Under the pieces are notes generated by a model, which was not told the DNA's origin, searched no databases, and was given only the letters and a program-made list of their open reading frames with translations. DNA of 64,000 bases from Vibrio sinaloensis DSM 21326 (GTDB lineage Bacteria; Pseudomonadota; Gammaproteobacteria; Enterobacterales; Vibrionaceae), in the NCBI RefSeq assembly GCF_000189275.1, contig NZ_AEVT01000117.1, positions 124,001 through 188,000 on the forward strand. Direction: 5' to 3'. This document shows, piece after piece, positions 45,143 to 54,708 of the stretch. Numbering within the stretch: the stretch's first letter is position 1; each line of letters starts with the position of its first letter. A program made the position numbers and the translations under genes.

Positions 45143-46051
45143 ATGATGAAGTTAGATTCGTTGGCGCCTGTGCTGTTTCTGATCATGTGGAGCAGTGGTG
45201 CTGTTATTGTCAAACTTGGCTTGCAATTTTCCTCCGAATGGAGCTTTCTGGCGATGCGAGCGACGCTTTCGTTAGTTTGTGTCATTGCACTTTGCCTCAT
45301 CGCGAAGCGCTACTTTAAACAAGTCTTCGCAACACCAAACCGAGCGCAACTGACTAGGGTATTGACTGTCGGTCTACTGCTGCAAGTGCTCTACCTCACT
45401 TTCTATATTTTAGCGATTGCATCTGGCATGTCCCCAGGCCTAGTCACTCTGGTGCTCGGCATCCAGCCACTGATTACGCCAATGATCTGCAAACAGCCTA
45501 TTGGCGCGAACAAATGCGCCTTACTCGGGCTCGGTTTCGCGGGGTTGTTTGTAGCCATATTTGGTGCGCAAAGCGTTGATAACATTGAGTGGCATGGCAT
45601 TCTCTTTTCTGTGTTAGCTCTCTTATCGCTGACGATGGGGACCATAAAACAGGCCAAGGTTAACCTACCTTCGCTTCAAGCCATGATGTATCAATGCCTT
45701 CTTGCCAGTGCGGTATTTATCTTGGTGAGCATAAATGTGGATGGGCATGTGAATTGGCAGCCTGAGCTACTCTTTTCTGTCGGATGGATGAGCTTAGTGG
45801 TTTCGGTTGGCGCACTCCTGCTACTGATGTACATGGTCAAGCGCGAAAGTTCAGACAAAGTAAGTGTTTTGTTCTACGCCATCCCTATGGTGACCTACTT
45901 GTTTGATCACCTCTTGTTTGGCACAACGCTGAGTTTCACCACCTTAGTCGGAATGGTGATGGTGGCTATCTGCGTCTTACTTTACCGACGTCAGCCCACC
46001 ACTAATTCTGAAGCCGAAAACTCTTCGGTGTTGCCGCAAAATAACCGCTAA
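45143..46051 (+). CDS. EamA/DMT-family transporter
   Basis: 302 residues with about ten membrane segments in two EamA repeats (APVLFLIMWSSGAVIVKLGL; second from about residue 150). The open frame reaches back to a TTG at 45080, but the ATG at 45143 has AAGG upstream and gives the usual short N-terminus. Substrates of this superfamily are metabolites or amino acids and cannot be named here. Its last 50 bases overlap the 3' end of the opposing AraC gene. Confidence 0.85.
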   Translation: MMKLDSLAPVLFLIMWSSGAVIVKLGLQFSSEWSFLAMRATLSLVCVIALCLIAKRYFKQVFATPNRAQLTRVLTVGLLLQVLYLTFYILAIASGMSPGLVTLVLGIQPLITPMICKQPIGANKCALLGLGFAGLFVAIFGAQSVDNIEWHGILFSVLALLSLTMGTIKQAKVNLPSLQAMMYQCLLASAVFILVSINVDGHVNWQPELLFSVGWMSLVVSVGALLLLMYMVKRESSDKVSVLFYAIPMVTYLFDHLLFGTTLSFTTLVGMVMVAICVLLYRRQPTTNSEAENSSVLPQNNR

Positions 46052-46715
46052 AACTGCGAGTAAAAGAAGAGGGGTTACTAAAGCCCACTTCTTCGGCAAT
46101 CCGGCTTATCGGCATATCCGTGTTAGTCAGTAAGGTGCGTGCTTTCTCCATTCTTAGCTTAGCTAAGTACTTAAGCGGGGAGAGCTGCACCTCTTTACTG
46201 AACAGATGCTTAAACTGCGTAGCACTTAGGCAGGCCACTTGGGCAAGCTCTTCTATCGAATGATTCTTGGCGATGTCTTGATGCATGTATTGCACGACGT
46301 TTTTGATTCGAACGTCCATCTTACTGCTATGACATTGGCGTGAGAGAAGCTCAAACAGCAAGCCAAGCATATTCTCTTCCATCTCATCTGTGACGCTATG
46401 CTCCAACTGCGCTTCCATAAAGCTCACGTACTGATGTGTGGCTGCGTCCAGTGCAAGAATAGGCGATGCCAATAACATTAAGGCACTGGGCAACTCATCC
46501 ACATCAATGACCAAAAAGCGAAAATCTTCGCGGGCACGAAACTCGTGGTAACAGCCGGCGGGAATAACCACACAATCGCCATAAGAGACGGTAGCGGCTT
46601 CCCCTTCTAAGGTTAAATCAATATAACCGCGAACTGGCAGCAGGACTTGATGATGTGAATGGCTATGACCATCAGCCGCTCGACTGTACGCTCTAACGGT
46701 AATTTTACTGCTCAT
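46002..46715 (-). CDS. AraC-family regulator
   Basis: 237 residues. An N-terminal cupin (HHQVLLPVRGYIDLTLEGEA) is followed by a C-terminal double helix-turn-helix from about 140, with LAQVACLSATQFKHLFSKEV and ISRIAEEVGFSNPSSFTRSF. Targets unknown; the overlapping EamA transporter gene is a natural candidate. The cupin suggests a small-molecule effector. Confidence 0.85.
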   Translation of the reverse strand: MSSKITVRAYSRAADGHSHSHHQVLLPVRGYIDLTLEGEAATVSYGDCVVIPAGCYHEFRAREDFRFLVIDVDELPSALMLLASPILALDAATHQYVSFMEAQLEHSVTDEMEENMLGLLFELLSRQCHSSKMDVRIKNVVQYMHQDIAKNHSIEELAQVACLSATQFKHLFSKEVQLSPLKYLAKLRMEKARTLLTNTDMPISRIAEEVGFSNPSSFTRSFSGYFAATPKSFRLQN

Positions 46716-46810
46716 CCTTGGCCCTTTTGATTGATCCTTTCTCGCTACTCTAACACACGTAATTCTTTCTCTGCTAACGGACTGATCCTGAGCTAAATTA
46801 TCAAAAAACC

Positions 46811-46830
46811 TAAAGGTAAAATTTTACTTA
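46811..46830 (+). promoter_or_regulatory. Palindrome GTAAAATTTTAC upstream of ygjK
   Basis: A perfect 12-base palindrome at 46816-46827 within AAGGTAAAATTTTACTTA. It is related to, but with different centre spacing from, the palindrome in front of ebgA. A candidate site linking ygjK to the ebg regulon. Confidence 0.35.
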
Positions 46831-46950
46831 AATTAGATCACATATTTTTAGTTAATTATTTTACTCATTATTTGTAGTCACTAAGATCAGACCCAAAGCA
46901 CTCAGCCCCCAGTGTGCTGCCATTGCCGTTAAACTTTTAAGAGAATAACC

Positions 46951-49320
46951 ATGAAACTGAATATCTTACTTGCTGCTATTACCACTAGCCTGCTTGCTGC
47001 AGGTTGTAGCTCGGTGGAGTCTCAATCACCTATGAACGCTCTACAATATAAAAACGTTATCGATCGCACTGGATCGCCTGAGTATATGCGTGACTACGAT
47101 TTCGATGACCATCAACGCTTTAACCCGTTCTTTGACTTTGGTGCTTGGCACGGTCACCTGCTCCCAGATAACCAAGAAGGCATGGGGGGATTTCCCGGTA
47201 CGGCACTATTAACCGAGGAATACATTAACTTTATGGCCAATAACTTTGACCGTTTAACCGTGTTCAAAGAGGGGCAGAAAGTTGAGTTTACGATGCAAGC
47301 ATTCAGCATACCGGGGGCGCTCATCCAGAAGTTAACCTCGGATGAAGTGAGCGTGGAGATGACGCTTCGCTTCGCGACTAACCGAACCTCACTACTTGAA
47401 ACCAAGATCATCTCAGATCAACCACTTGAACTGGTGTGGGATGGTCAACTGCTGGAAAAATACCACGCCAAAGAAGGCCAACCTCAATCTGAGCAAACCA
47501 TTGATGAAAAGTATCCAAGCTACCAGCGCACGCTTACCGCCACCAGCGACGGGTTAACAGTGAGCTTTGGTAAAGTACGTTCAACATGGGACCTGCTGAC
47601 TTCTGGGGAGTCGGAATACCAAATCCACAAATCGATTGCTCAGCAAACCGAGATTGATGGCCACCAATTTAAATCCACCGCAACGGTCGATGGCTCGACC
47701 ACCATCTACACGACGTACTCTCACCTTCTCACCGCTGAGGAGAATCAAGCAGAGCAAAGCAAGATCGCCGATATTCTTGCGCATCCACAAACCTACTTAA
47801 CGGCTTCACAAGCACGTTGGGAAGAGTACCTCGAAAAGGGCTTAACCAATCCGCATGCAACGCAAGATCAAGAGCGTGTCGCGGTTAAAGCGATTGAAAC
47901 CCTAACCGCTAACTGGCGCGGTAGTGCGGGAGCCGTAAGGTATGACTCGGTCACGCCTTCCGTCACGGCACGCTGGTTCTCAGGCAATCAAATATGGCCA
48001 TGGGACACCTGGAAACTCGTCTATGCCATGGCGCATTTCAACCCCGAAATCGCCAAAGAGAGTGTTCGCGCAATGTTCGACTACCAGATCCAAGCCGATG
48101 ACCCAGTCCGCCCATGGGACGCAGGTTACGTTCCGGATCTCGTTGCCTATAACCTCAGCCCTGAGCGTGGCGGTGATGGTGGCAACTGGAATGAACGCAA
48201 CACGAAACCAAGCTTAGCGGCTTGGGCAGTAATGGAAGTCTATAAGACAACCGGCGATCAAGCTTGGCTCGAAGAGATGTACCCGAAGTTGGTGGCTTAC
48301 CACAATTGGTGGCTGCGTAATCGTGACCACAATGGTAACGGTGTGCCTGAATATGGTGCCGCGCGTGATAAAGTCCACAACACCCCTAGCGGCCAAATGC
48401 TGTTTACCGTAAAACGCGGTGATAAAGAGCAGACCTTTGCTGGCCTTGAGCAATACAATGAGATCATTAAAGAAGGCAATTACGATCACATTGAAATTCC
48501 AGCCCAAACGGCAGCCTCTTGGGAGTCTGGCCGGGATGATGCGGCCAACTTTGGCTTTATTGACCCAGACCAATTAGAGAAATACGTGGCAAATGGCGGT
48601 AAACGCAGTGATTGGGACGTTGCATTCGCACAAAATCGCTCCGCCAATGGAACCTTATTAGGCTACTCTCTGCTACAAGAATCGGTCGACCAAGCCAGCT
48701 ACATGTACAGTGACAATCAATACCTCGCTGAAATGGCCTCCATACTTGGTAAACAAGACGAAGCAACAGACTTTACCAACAAAGCAAACCAACTTGCTGA
48801 TTACATCAACACCTGTATGTTTGATGAAGCGACAGGTTTCTTCTATGACATCCGTATTGAGCAAACACCACTGGCTAATGGCTGTGCAGGTAAGCCGATT
48901 GTTGAGCGAGGTAAAGGCCCTGAAGGTTGGTCACCGCTGTTTAACGGTGCTGCGACACAAGCTCATGCAGATGCTGTGGTGAAAGTGATGCAAGATAGTC
49001 GCGAGTTCAACACTTACGTGCCATTGGGCACAGCGTCATTAACTAACCCAGCATTTGGCCCAGACATTTACTGGCGTGGCCGAGTTTGGGTAGACCAATT
49101 CTATTTTGGCTTAAAAGGTATGGAGCGCTACGGTTACCGAGAGCAAGCGGTTGAAATGGCCAACACCTTCTTCGACCATGCAGACGGTTTAGTCGAAGAT
49201 GGCCCGATCAGAGAAAACTACAACCCGATGACAGGAGCGCAACAAGGCGCGCCTAACTTCTCATGGAGTGCGGCACACCTTTACATGCTCTACAACGATT
49301 TCTTTACTGAACAAAAGTAA
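46951..49320 (+). CDS. ygjK: GH63 glycosidase lipoprotein, YgjK-like
   Basis: 789 residues, similar to E. coli YgjK (783). The N-terminus has a lipobox (LLAAGC, Cys19), so it is probably membrane-anchored on the periplasmic or outer side. The (alpha/alpha)6 barrel contains SGNQIWPWDTWKLVYAMAHF, the general-acid region SWESGRDDAANF (Asp529) and the base region PIRENYNPMTG. Purified YgjK is reported to prefer glucosyl-alpha-1,2-galactose. In E. coli ygjK is also close to ebg. It could trim galactose-containing saccharides before uptake. Confidence 0.9.
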   Translation: MKLNILLAAITTSLLAAGCSSVESQSPMNALQYKNVIDRTGSPEYMRDYDFDDHQRFNPFFDFGAWHGHLLPDNQEGMGGFPGTALLTEEYINFMANNFDRLTVFKEGQKVEFTMQAFSIPGALIQKLTSDEVSVEMTLRFATNRTSLLETKIISDQPLELVWDGQLLEKYHAKEGQPQSEQTIDEKYPSYQRTLTATSDGLTVSFGKVRSTWDLLTSGESEYQIHKSIAQQTEIDGHQFKSTATVDGSTTIYTTYSHLLTAEENQAEQSKIADILAHPQTYLTASQARWEEYLEKGLTNPHATQDQERVAVKAIETLTANWRGSAGAVRYDSVTPSVTARWFSGNQIWPWDTWKLVYAMAHFNPEIAKESVRAMFDYQIQADDPVRPWDAGYVPDLVAYNLSPERGGDGGNWNERNTKPSLAAWAVMEVYKTTGDQAWLEEMYPKLVAYHNWWLRNRDHNGNGVPEYGAARDKVHNTPSGQMLFTVKRGDKEQTFAGLEQYNEIIKEGNYDHIEIPAQTAASWESGRDDAANFGFIDPDQLEKYVANGGKRSDWDVAFAQNRSANGTLLGYSLLQESVDQASYMYSDNQYLAEMASILGKQDEATDFTNKANQLADYINTCMFDEATGFFYDIRIEQTPLANGCAGKPIVERGKGPEGWSPLFNGAATQAHADAVVKVMQDSREFNTYVPLGTASLTNPAFGPDIYWRGRVWVDQFYFGLKGMERYGYREQAVEMANTFFDHADGLVEDGPIRENYNPMTGAQQGAPNFSWSAAHLYMLYNDFFTEQK

Positions 49321-49331
49321 AGCGCTATCAA

Positions 49332-49358
49332 CACAGCCTCGCACAATGCGAGGCTGTG
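49332..49358. terminator. Hairpin between convergent ygjK and alpha-galactosidase genes
   Basis: Twelve-base perfect arms CACAGCCTCGCA and TGCGAGGCTGTG with loop CAA. There is no T tract on either side, so termination may need Rho or be partial. Confidence 0.55.
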
Positions 49359-49362
49359 AAGG

Positions 49363-51480
49363 TTACTCAAGTCGTTCAACCTCTAACAGTAAACAGGCTT
49401 CAGGGTCGAGGATGGGTAAGTTCAAGCCGCACGCCATTAGCCACTCTCCGGTTAGATCAATCTGCCCCTCTTCCCACCAAGACTGGCTCGCTTTCATCAA
49501 CTGGAGACTTGTTTCAAGGTAATCGACCAAACGAATTCGGTAACGAGCGTCATGCTCTAGACCAGTAAGCAACAAGGGCTCAGCCAGTGCATAATCCGGC
49601 ATAGCTAATTGACAGACCATGATGAGACTACAATCTGCTTTAGTCACCCCATAGGCTAAACGGCTCGGATCTGTGCTATCGAGATAAAAGCTCTCTCCAC
49701 TATGTAGTAACTCGCGATACTGTTTATGTAACGCTATGTACTTAGCAAAAGCGCGCTTCTCATCCTCACTCTCTTTTACCGGGTCAAGCTCTACTCCCAT
49801 GTGACCACTCAACGCCGTCAGGCCTCGCAGATTAATATCATGAGTCCGGCGAGTCGTGTGGCTATGATGTGGACCAATATGCGCCCCCATCACTTCTGGT
49901 GGAAAAAAGATCCCCATATGCTTTTGAATGGTTTGACGTTCTAACGCATCATTACAATCGGACGTCCAAAAACGACAGGTTCGCTTCAATATCTCATAGT
50001 CAATACGACCACCACCCGATGAGCATGATTCGATTTCCACCTCCGGATGGGCGGCCACGAGCTGATCAATTAATCGGTACAACGCTGTAGTTTGGCCGTG
50101 AACGGCACCGATACCTTGATGGGTAGGCTGCGCCAGCTCTCGGTTCATGTCCCACTTTAAATATCCGATGTTGTACTCAGTGAGCAAGCTATCCAAACAG
50201 TTAAACACGTAATTGAAGCAGTCACGGTTTTGCAAATTCAGCACAAATTGATAACGACCTGTGGGCTGTATGTACCCCTCACAAGCAAGTAGCCACTCTG
50301 GATGAGCGCGGAAAAGATCAGAGTCAGGATTGACCATTTCGGGCTCGACCCAAAGACCAAACTCCATACCCAGCGCATTAACGTGGTCGATGACTGGATT
50401 CAATCCATCGGGGTACTTGCTTTTGTCTAACGTCCAATCCCCAAGGGATGATTTATCATTGTTGCGACCTTTAAACCAACCGTCATCAATGATGAAACGC
50501 TCAACTCCCATGGCTGCAGCTTGAGTCGCCATTTGACGAATATAATCAGGGTCATGGTCAAAATAGATCCCTTCCCAGGTATTGAGATGAACGGGACGAA
50601 CTTTGTCGGCCGAGAAAGGCAACACCTGCTCGCGAACGTAGCGGTGATTAGCAACGCGTATGCCATTAATGCCTTGTGCACTGTAGCTGGCGATAAGTTC
50701 TGGCGTGGTATAAGTTTGCCCCTTAGCAAGCGTAATCTCACCTGGAATCAGCCACTCCCCAGCCTGAACAAAACGCCGTCCGTCACTCTTGGCCTCTGCG
50801 CGAAAGTGATGATTACCACTCCATGCAAGATGAAAACTCCATACCTCTCCCTGTTGCTCACTAAAGCCCTTGTTGCCGACTAAGCAGCCCGGAAAGTACT
50901 CATGAGAGGTGCGTCCACGCCGATTTTCAACCAGCCAAGCACTATGGTTGATGCTCTGACGCTGCGCCTGAAACTCTCGGCTCCAACGTCCGTGGTAACT
51001 TTCTAGTTCTGAGGCGCGAAAAGGCACAGGTAAGGTCAGCGCCAACTTGTTTAAGCTGTATACTTGCTCAGCTAAGTTGGTCAGTTGAATACGCTTGGTA
51101 AGTGTCCCTGTCGGGTGCAGCTCAAGTTGGATCGACAAGGACAACTGAGCTAGCGAATCCTGACAAAGTATCTCAACTTGATTCGTGTGTTGTGAATGCG
51201 ACACATAGTCGAACCTTGGCATGCTCGCACGCCCCTGCCGATGTCCCTCAAGTCCACTAGAGCCAAAACTGCCGCGCCCCAACTCAGGGCATAGAGTTAA
51301 AGGAACATCATGATCCAAACGCGCTTGAGGCACTGCTCTTTGCTGGCTACTCTCAAACTCGGGCCATTGATGCTGAGCAATGGTGTCAATGCGCTTGCCC
51401 CAATAAAGCACTTCAGGGGCCGGGCGAAGCTTGATCACAAGTGACACTAAATCACTATGCAGTTGAATAAATGGTTCCAT
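49363..51480 (-). CDS. Alpha-galactosidase, GH36
   Basis: 705 residues. An N-terminal beta-sandwich leads to a TIM barrel with RPVHLNTWEGIYFDHD, the nucleophile Asp444 in YLKWDMNRELAQP and the acid/base Asp508 in CRFWTSDCNDALE after SCSSGGGRID. It has no signal peptide, so melibiose- or raffinose-type alpha-galactosides must first be imported. It begins 10 bases after lacZ and is the last gene of the importer operon. Confidence 0.93.
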   Translation of the reverse strand: MEPFIQLHSDLVSLVIKLRPAPEVLYWGKRIDTIAQHQWPEFESSQQRAVPQARLDHDVPLTLCPELGRGSFGSSGLEGHRQGRASMPRFDYVSHSQHTNQVEILCQDSLAQLSLSIQLELHPTGTLTKRIQLTNLAEQVYSLNKLALTLPVPFRASELESYHGRWSREFQAQRQSINHSAWLVENRRGRTSHEYFPGCLVGNKGFSEQQGEVWSFHLAWSGNHHFRAEAKSDGRRFVQAGEWLIPGEITLAKGQTYTTPELIASYSAQGINGIRVANHRYVREQVLPFSADKVRPVHLNTWEGIYFDHDPDYIRQMATQAAAMGVERFIIDDGWFKGRNNDKSSLGDWTLDKSKYPDGLNPVIDHVNALGMEFGLWVEPEMVNPDSDLFRAHPEWLLACEGYIQPTGRYQFVLNLQNRDCFNYVFNCLDSLLTEYNIGYLKWDMNRELAQPTHQGIGAVHGQTTALYRLIDQLVAAHPEVEIESCSSGGGRIDYEILKRTCRFWTSDCNDALERQTIQKHMGIFFPPEVMGAHIGPHHSHTTRRTHDINLRGLTALSGHMGVELDPVKESEDEKRAFAKYIALHKQYRELLHSGESFYLDSTDPSRLAYGVTKADCSLIMVCQLAMPDYALAEPLLLTGLEHDARYRIRLVDYLETSLQLMKASQSWWEEGQIDLTGEWLMACGLNLPILDPEACLLLEVERLE

Positions 51481-51490
51481 CGTTAGTTCC

Positions 51491-54400
51491 TTAAATCACA
51501 AACTTAAGCGCAACTTGATAGCGATAGCGCTTAGCATCCAGCAAGAACGCTTGATGCACACTTGGGGTCCACGAGTCATCTCCACCAACGCCCATGTGGA
51601 AGCCATCAATGCGAACAAATATCGCCTCTTGCTTAGTTAATTCGTGGCTATGCTTCGCCTTAGCCAGATTCGCTTGAGTAAACTCACTGACGGCAAAATG
51701 GAAAACCCCAGATATGGTCAGCTCTCCCACTTGCGCTTGTGAGACGTCACAGCGCAGGCCATTATCTGAAGGGAAAATGTAATCAGTGTGCATTTGCTTA
51801 ACCGAAGATTGATAGCGTCCAAAATGAGCAGAGAATTTTCGGTCAGGATAGTTTTCATGCGGACCTCGGCCAAACCAAGTCACCAGCTCTTGATGCTCGC
51901 TAACGCCATGATCGTACAGAGCGATCTCCATACCAATACGTGGTAAAGGAGGTAAGCCTTCTGCCAGTTCAACATCAACATCGATGGACACTTCACCATC
52001 TTGGCTGATCAAATAATGCCACGTCGATACCATCAGCAACACGCCCGCTTGACGGTATGCAGATTTACACACCACTTGCAGACCTTGCTTGGTCTCATAA
52101 TGCTCGAACGCTATCGACTCACGCTCTAACCTATCAAGCCCGATGCTTTGCCAGCGACCGAACCAAGAATTAGGGTCCAGTTTATCGGCTTCACTGGTGC
52201 CGATATCGTTGTCCAACGGCGCGCGGTAGAAGTTATCTAAAATAGGCTGGCAGAGCTTTTCATTATCGTTAACCAGCCAACTGGTCATCGCCCCTAAGGT
52301 TTTGTCGAATTCAATCGCAAAAAGATCACTGTAGACCAAAAGCTTTTCAGGGCTATCAGACACATTCGTTTGCCACGATGGCTTCCCAGCTGGCAGCACT
52401 AGCTGAGGGGCGACCTTAAGTTCAAACTGCTCGCTCGCAGTGATATGCCCAGCCTCCGCCCAAGCCGTAGCCTCAGTTAACACCACTTCAATATTCAAGT
52501 GATAACGCGCGCCCGGCAGCGTGGTTGGCTTGCTATTTTCGATAAGCAGATCAACACTTTGCTCACTCTCTACCGCTAGTTCAACCTCGCCGCCATCGAT
52601 AACTTGTCCCTGCTCTAACAGTTGCCAACGCAGGGATTGACCCTCACTGGCCATAAACAGATTTTCATTCGTAACTCGAACCGTCAATGGTGACTGCTGC
52701 AACAGCTCAAATTGGTAAAACTGCTGCGCTTTTTTTACCTCGTGCAAGGTCGGGTGAACGGTTCGGTCAGGGAAAACCAAACCATTGATGCAGAACTGAC
52801 GGTCATTGATACTGTCACCAAAATCTCCCCCATAGGCCCAGTAATGTTGGCCAGTGCGATCGACCTTACTTAAGCCCTGATCGACCCAATCCCAAATAAA
52901 GCCCCCTTGCAGCCTCGGATTGTCGCGAAATGCCTGCCAATAATGATGAAAGCTGCCCAGGCTATTGCCCATTGCATGAGCATACTCACATAAGATCAAC
53001 GGACGCTGCTCGTTTGGCAAAGCAATCGACTTTCGGATTCCGACTCGTGGCGTGACGTCTGGCTGATGAACAACAACAGGGAGATCCCAATCCACTCTCG
53101 CGTACATGGGGCAGATGATATCGGTGGCAGCCGTCATGGCTCCGCCCCCTTCATATTGCACAGGACGTGAAGGATCACGTTGTTTCACCCACTGATACAT
53201 CGCATGGTGATTGTTACCGATGCCAGACTCATTCCCTAGAGACCAGATAATGATCGACGGATGATTCTTATCTCGCTCAACCAAACGCGTTATGCGGCGC
53301 AGGTAAGCATTGAGCCACTCACTGTTATCTGACAATCGACACATGGGAAACTGGCCGTGAGTTTCGATATTGGCTTCATCGACCAGATAAAGGCCATATT
53401 GATCACACAACTCATACCACAAAGGATGGTTTGGATAATGCGCAGTCCGCACCGCATTAAAATTATTCTGCTTGAGCAAACAAATATCGCGAATCATATC
53501 TTCTCGGGTCATAACATGCCCAAGTTCAGGGTGATGCTCATGACGATTCACCCCGCGAATCAGCACAGCCTTGCCATTCACTTTCAGTTGGCCATCACTG
53601 ATCTCAACAGCGCGGAAGCCAACGGCATAAGACTCACAATCCACGACGTTCTGCTGGTCATCCACTAAGCTAACCACGACTCGATAGAGATAAGGCGACT
53701 CTGCACTCCAAAGTTTTGGCGCCGCAACCTCAATGGCGAGGTTTGCTTTATCGCACCAAGCCCCCTTCTCATCGACAAATTGTCCGCCGCTTAACGCACT
53801 TTTGCTGCCAATCAGTTGCTGCTCTGCATCAAACAAACTGACCCTAATGCTGTGTGGCAGGTTCTTCTTCGATAAGCTGGCAGTCACTTGCAACGTCGCA
53901 TCGCGGTAACTCGCATCAAGGTGCGTATTAACTTGAACATCTTTGATATGCACTGTGGGTTTGCTCATTAAGGTGACATCACGAAAGATGCCACTTAACC
54001 ACCACATATCTTGGTCTTCCAAATAGGAGCCGTCGCTCCAGCGCATCACCATGACCGCCAGGTGATTTTCCCCCTCAACCAGCAAAGGTGTTAAATCAAA
54101 CTCAGCGGCGAGGCGAGAGTCTTGCGAGTACCCAACCCACTCTCCGTTACACCATAAATGGAACGCACTGTTTACCCCATCAAAGGTGATGGTGGTCAGA
54201 GTGTCAGATGGAGAGGAATGAAACGACGTACGATACACCCCTGTCGGGTTATCTTGCGGCACTAATGGAGGAGTGTCGGCAAACGGATACTTTACGTTGG
54301 TATAAATGGGCTTATCAAAACCTTGCAACTGCCAGTTGCTGGGCACCGTTATGGTATCCCAATTGCTGTCATCAAAACTCTTTTCGATACACGCCGAACT

Positions 54401-54598
54401 CACATGCTCTGGCCTATCAAACAGGGCAAATTTCCATTCGCCATTGAGACTCAACTGATTAGCAGATTGAACTTGATTGAGAGCATCTTGTTCGCTGGTG
54501 TAAGCATGTAAGGGAGCATGGGCAGGCAATACGTTGTGGTGAACCACATGCTGATTCTCCCACTCACGCGCCGCTAAAATCTGGGCAAAAGTTCTCAT
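51491..54598 (-). CDS. lacZ: Beta-galactosidase LacZ, GH2
   Basis: 1035 residues, LacZ-like throughout. It contains VPSNWQLQGFDKPIYTNVKY, the acid/base Glu457 in IIIWSLGNESGIG and the nucleophile Glu538 in LILCEYAHAMGNSLG. No signal peptide. The ATG at 54598 (AAGGTG upstream) is preferred over the GTG three bases earlier. It hydrolyses lactose and other beta-galactosides after uptake. It is the second beta-galactosidase of the window and clearly distinct from EbgA. Confidence 0.96.
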   Translation of the reverse strand: MRTFAQILAAREWENQHVVHHNVLPAHAPLHAYTSEQDALNQVQSANQLSLNGEWKFALFDRPEHVSSACIEKSFDDSNWDTITVPSNWQLQGFDKPIYTNVKYPFADTPPLVPQDNPTGVYRTSFHSSPSDTLTTITFDGVNSAFHLWCNGEWVGYSQDSRLAAEFDLTPLLVEGENHLAVMVMRWSDGSYLEDQDMWWLSGIFRDVTLMSKPTVHIKDVQVNTHLDASYRDATLQVTASLSKKNLPHSIRVSLFDAEQQLIGSKSALSGGQFVDEKGAWCDKANLAIEVAAPKLWSAESPYLYRVVVSLVDDQQNVVDCESYAVGFRAVEISDGQLKVNGKAVLIRGVNRHEHHPELGHVMTREDMIRDICLLKQNNFNAVRTAHYPNHPLWYELCDQYGLYLVDEANIETHGQFPMCRLSDNSEWLNAYLRRITRLVERDKNHPSIIIWSLGNESGIGNNHHAMYQWVKQRDPSRPVQYEGGGAMTAATDIICPMYARVDWDLPVVVHQPDVTPRVGIRKSIALPNEQRPLILCEYAHAMGNSLGSFHHYWQAFRDNPRLQGGFIWDWVDQGLSKVDRTGQHYWAYGGDFGDSINDRQFCINGLVFPDRTVHPTLHEVKKAQQFYQFELLQQSPLTVRVTNENLFMASEGQSLRWQLLEQGQVIDGGEVELAVESEQSVDLLIENSKPTTLPGARYHLNIEVVLTEATAWAEAGHITASEQFELKVAPQLVLPAGKPSWQTNVSDSPEKLLVYSDLFAIEFDKTLGAMTSWLVNDNEKLCQPILDNFYRAPLDNDIGTSEADKLDPNSWFGRWQSIGLDRLERESIAFEHYETKQGLQVVCKSAYRQAGVLLMVSTWHYLISQDGEVSIDVDVELAEGLPPLPRIGMEIALYDHGVSEHQELVTWFGRGPHENYPDRKFSAHFGRYQSSVKQMHTDYIFPSDNGLRCDVSQAQVGELTISGVFHFAVSEFTQANLAKAKHSHELTKQEAIFVRIDGFHMGVGGDDSWTPSVHQAFLLDAKRYRYQVALKFVI

Positions 54599-54616
54599 CA
54601 CAGCACCTTAAACAAT

Positions 54617-54650
54617 GAAAAAAAGCGCCTTCACTTGGCAAAAAGGCGCT
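54617..54650 (-). terminator. Intrinsic terminator/attenuator between binding-protein gene and lacZ
   Basis: On the minus strand AGCGCCTT...AAGGCGCT is followed by seven T residues. It lies inside the operon after the binding-protein gene, where partial termination would keep the binding protein abundant relative to the enzymes. Confidence 0.75.
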
Positions 54651-54708
54651 CTAAAAATAGTCAGATAGCCCCACCAACTGTTGATTGGCAGGGAGATAAC
54701 ATTAGAGA

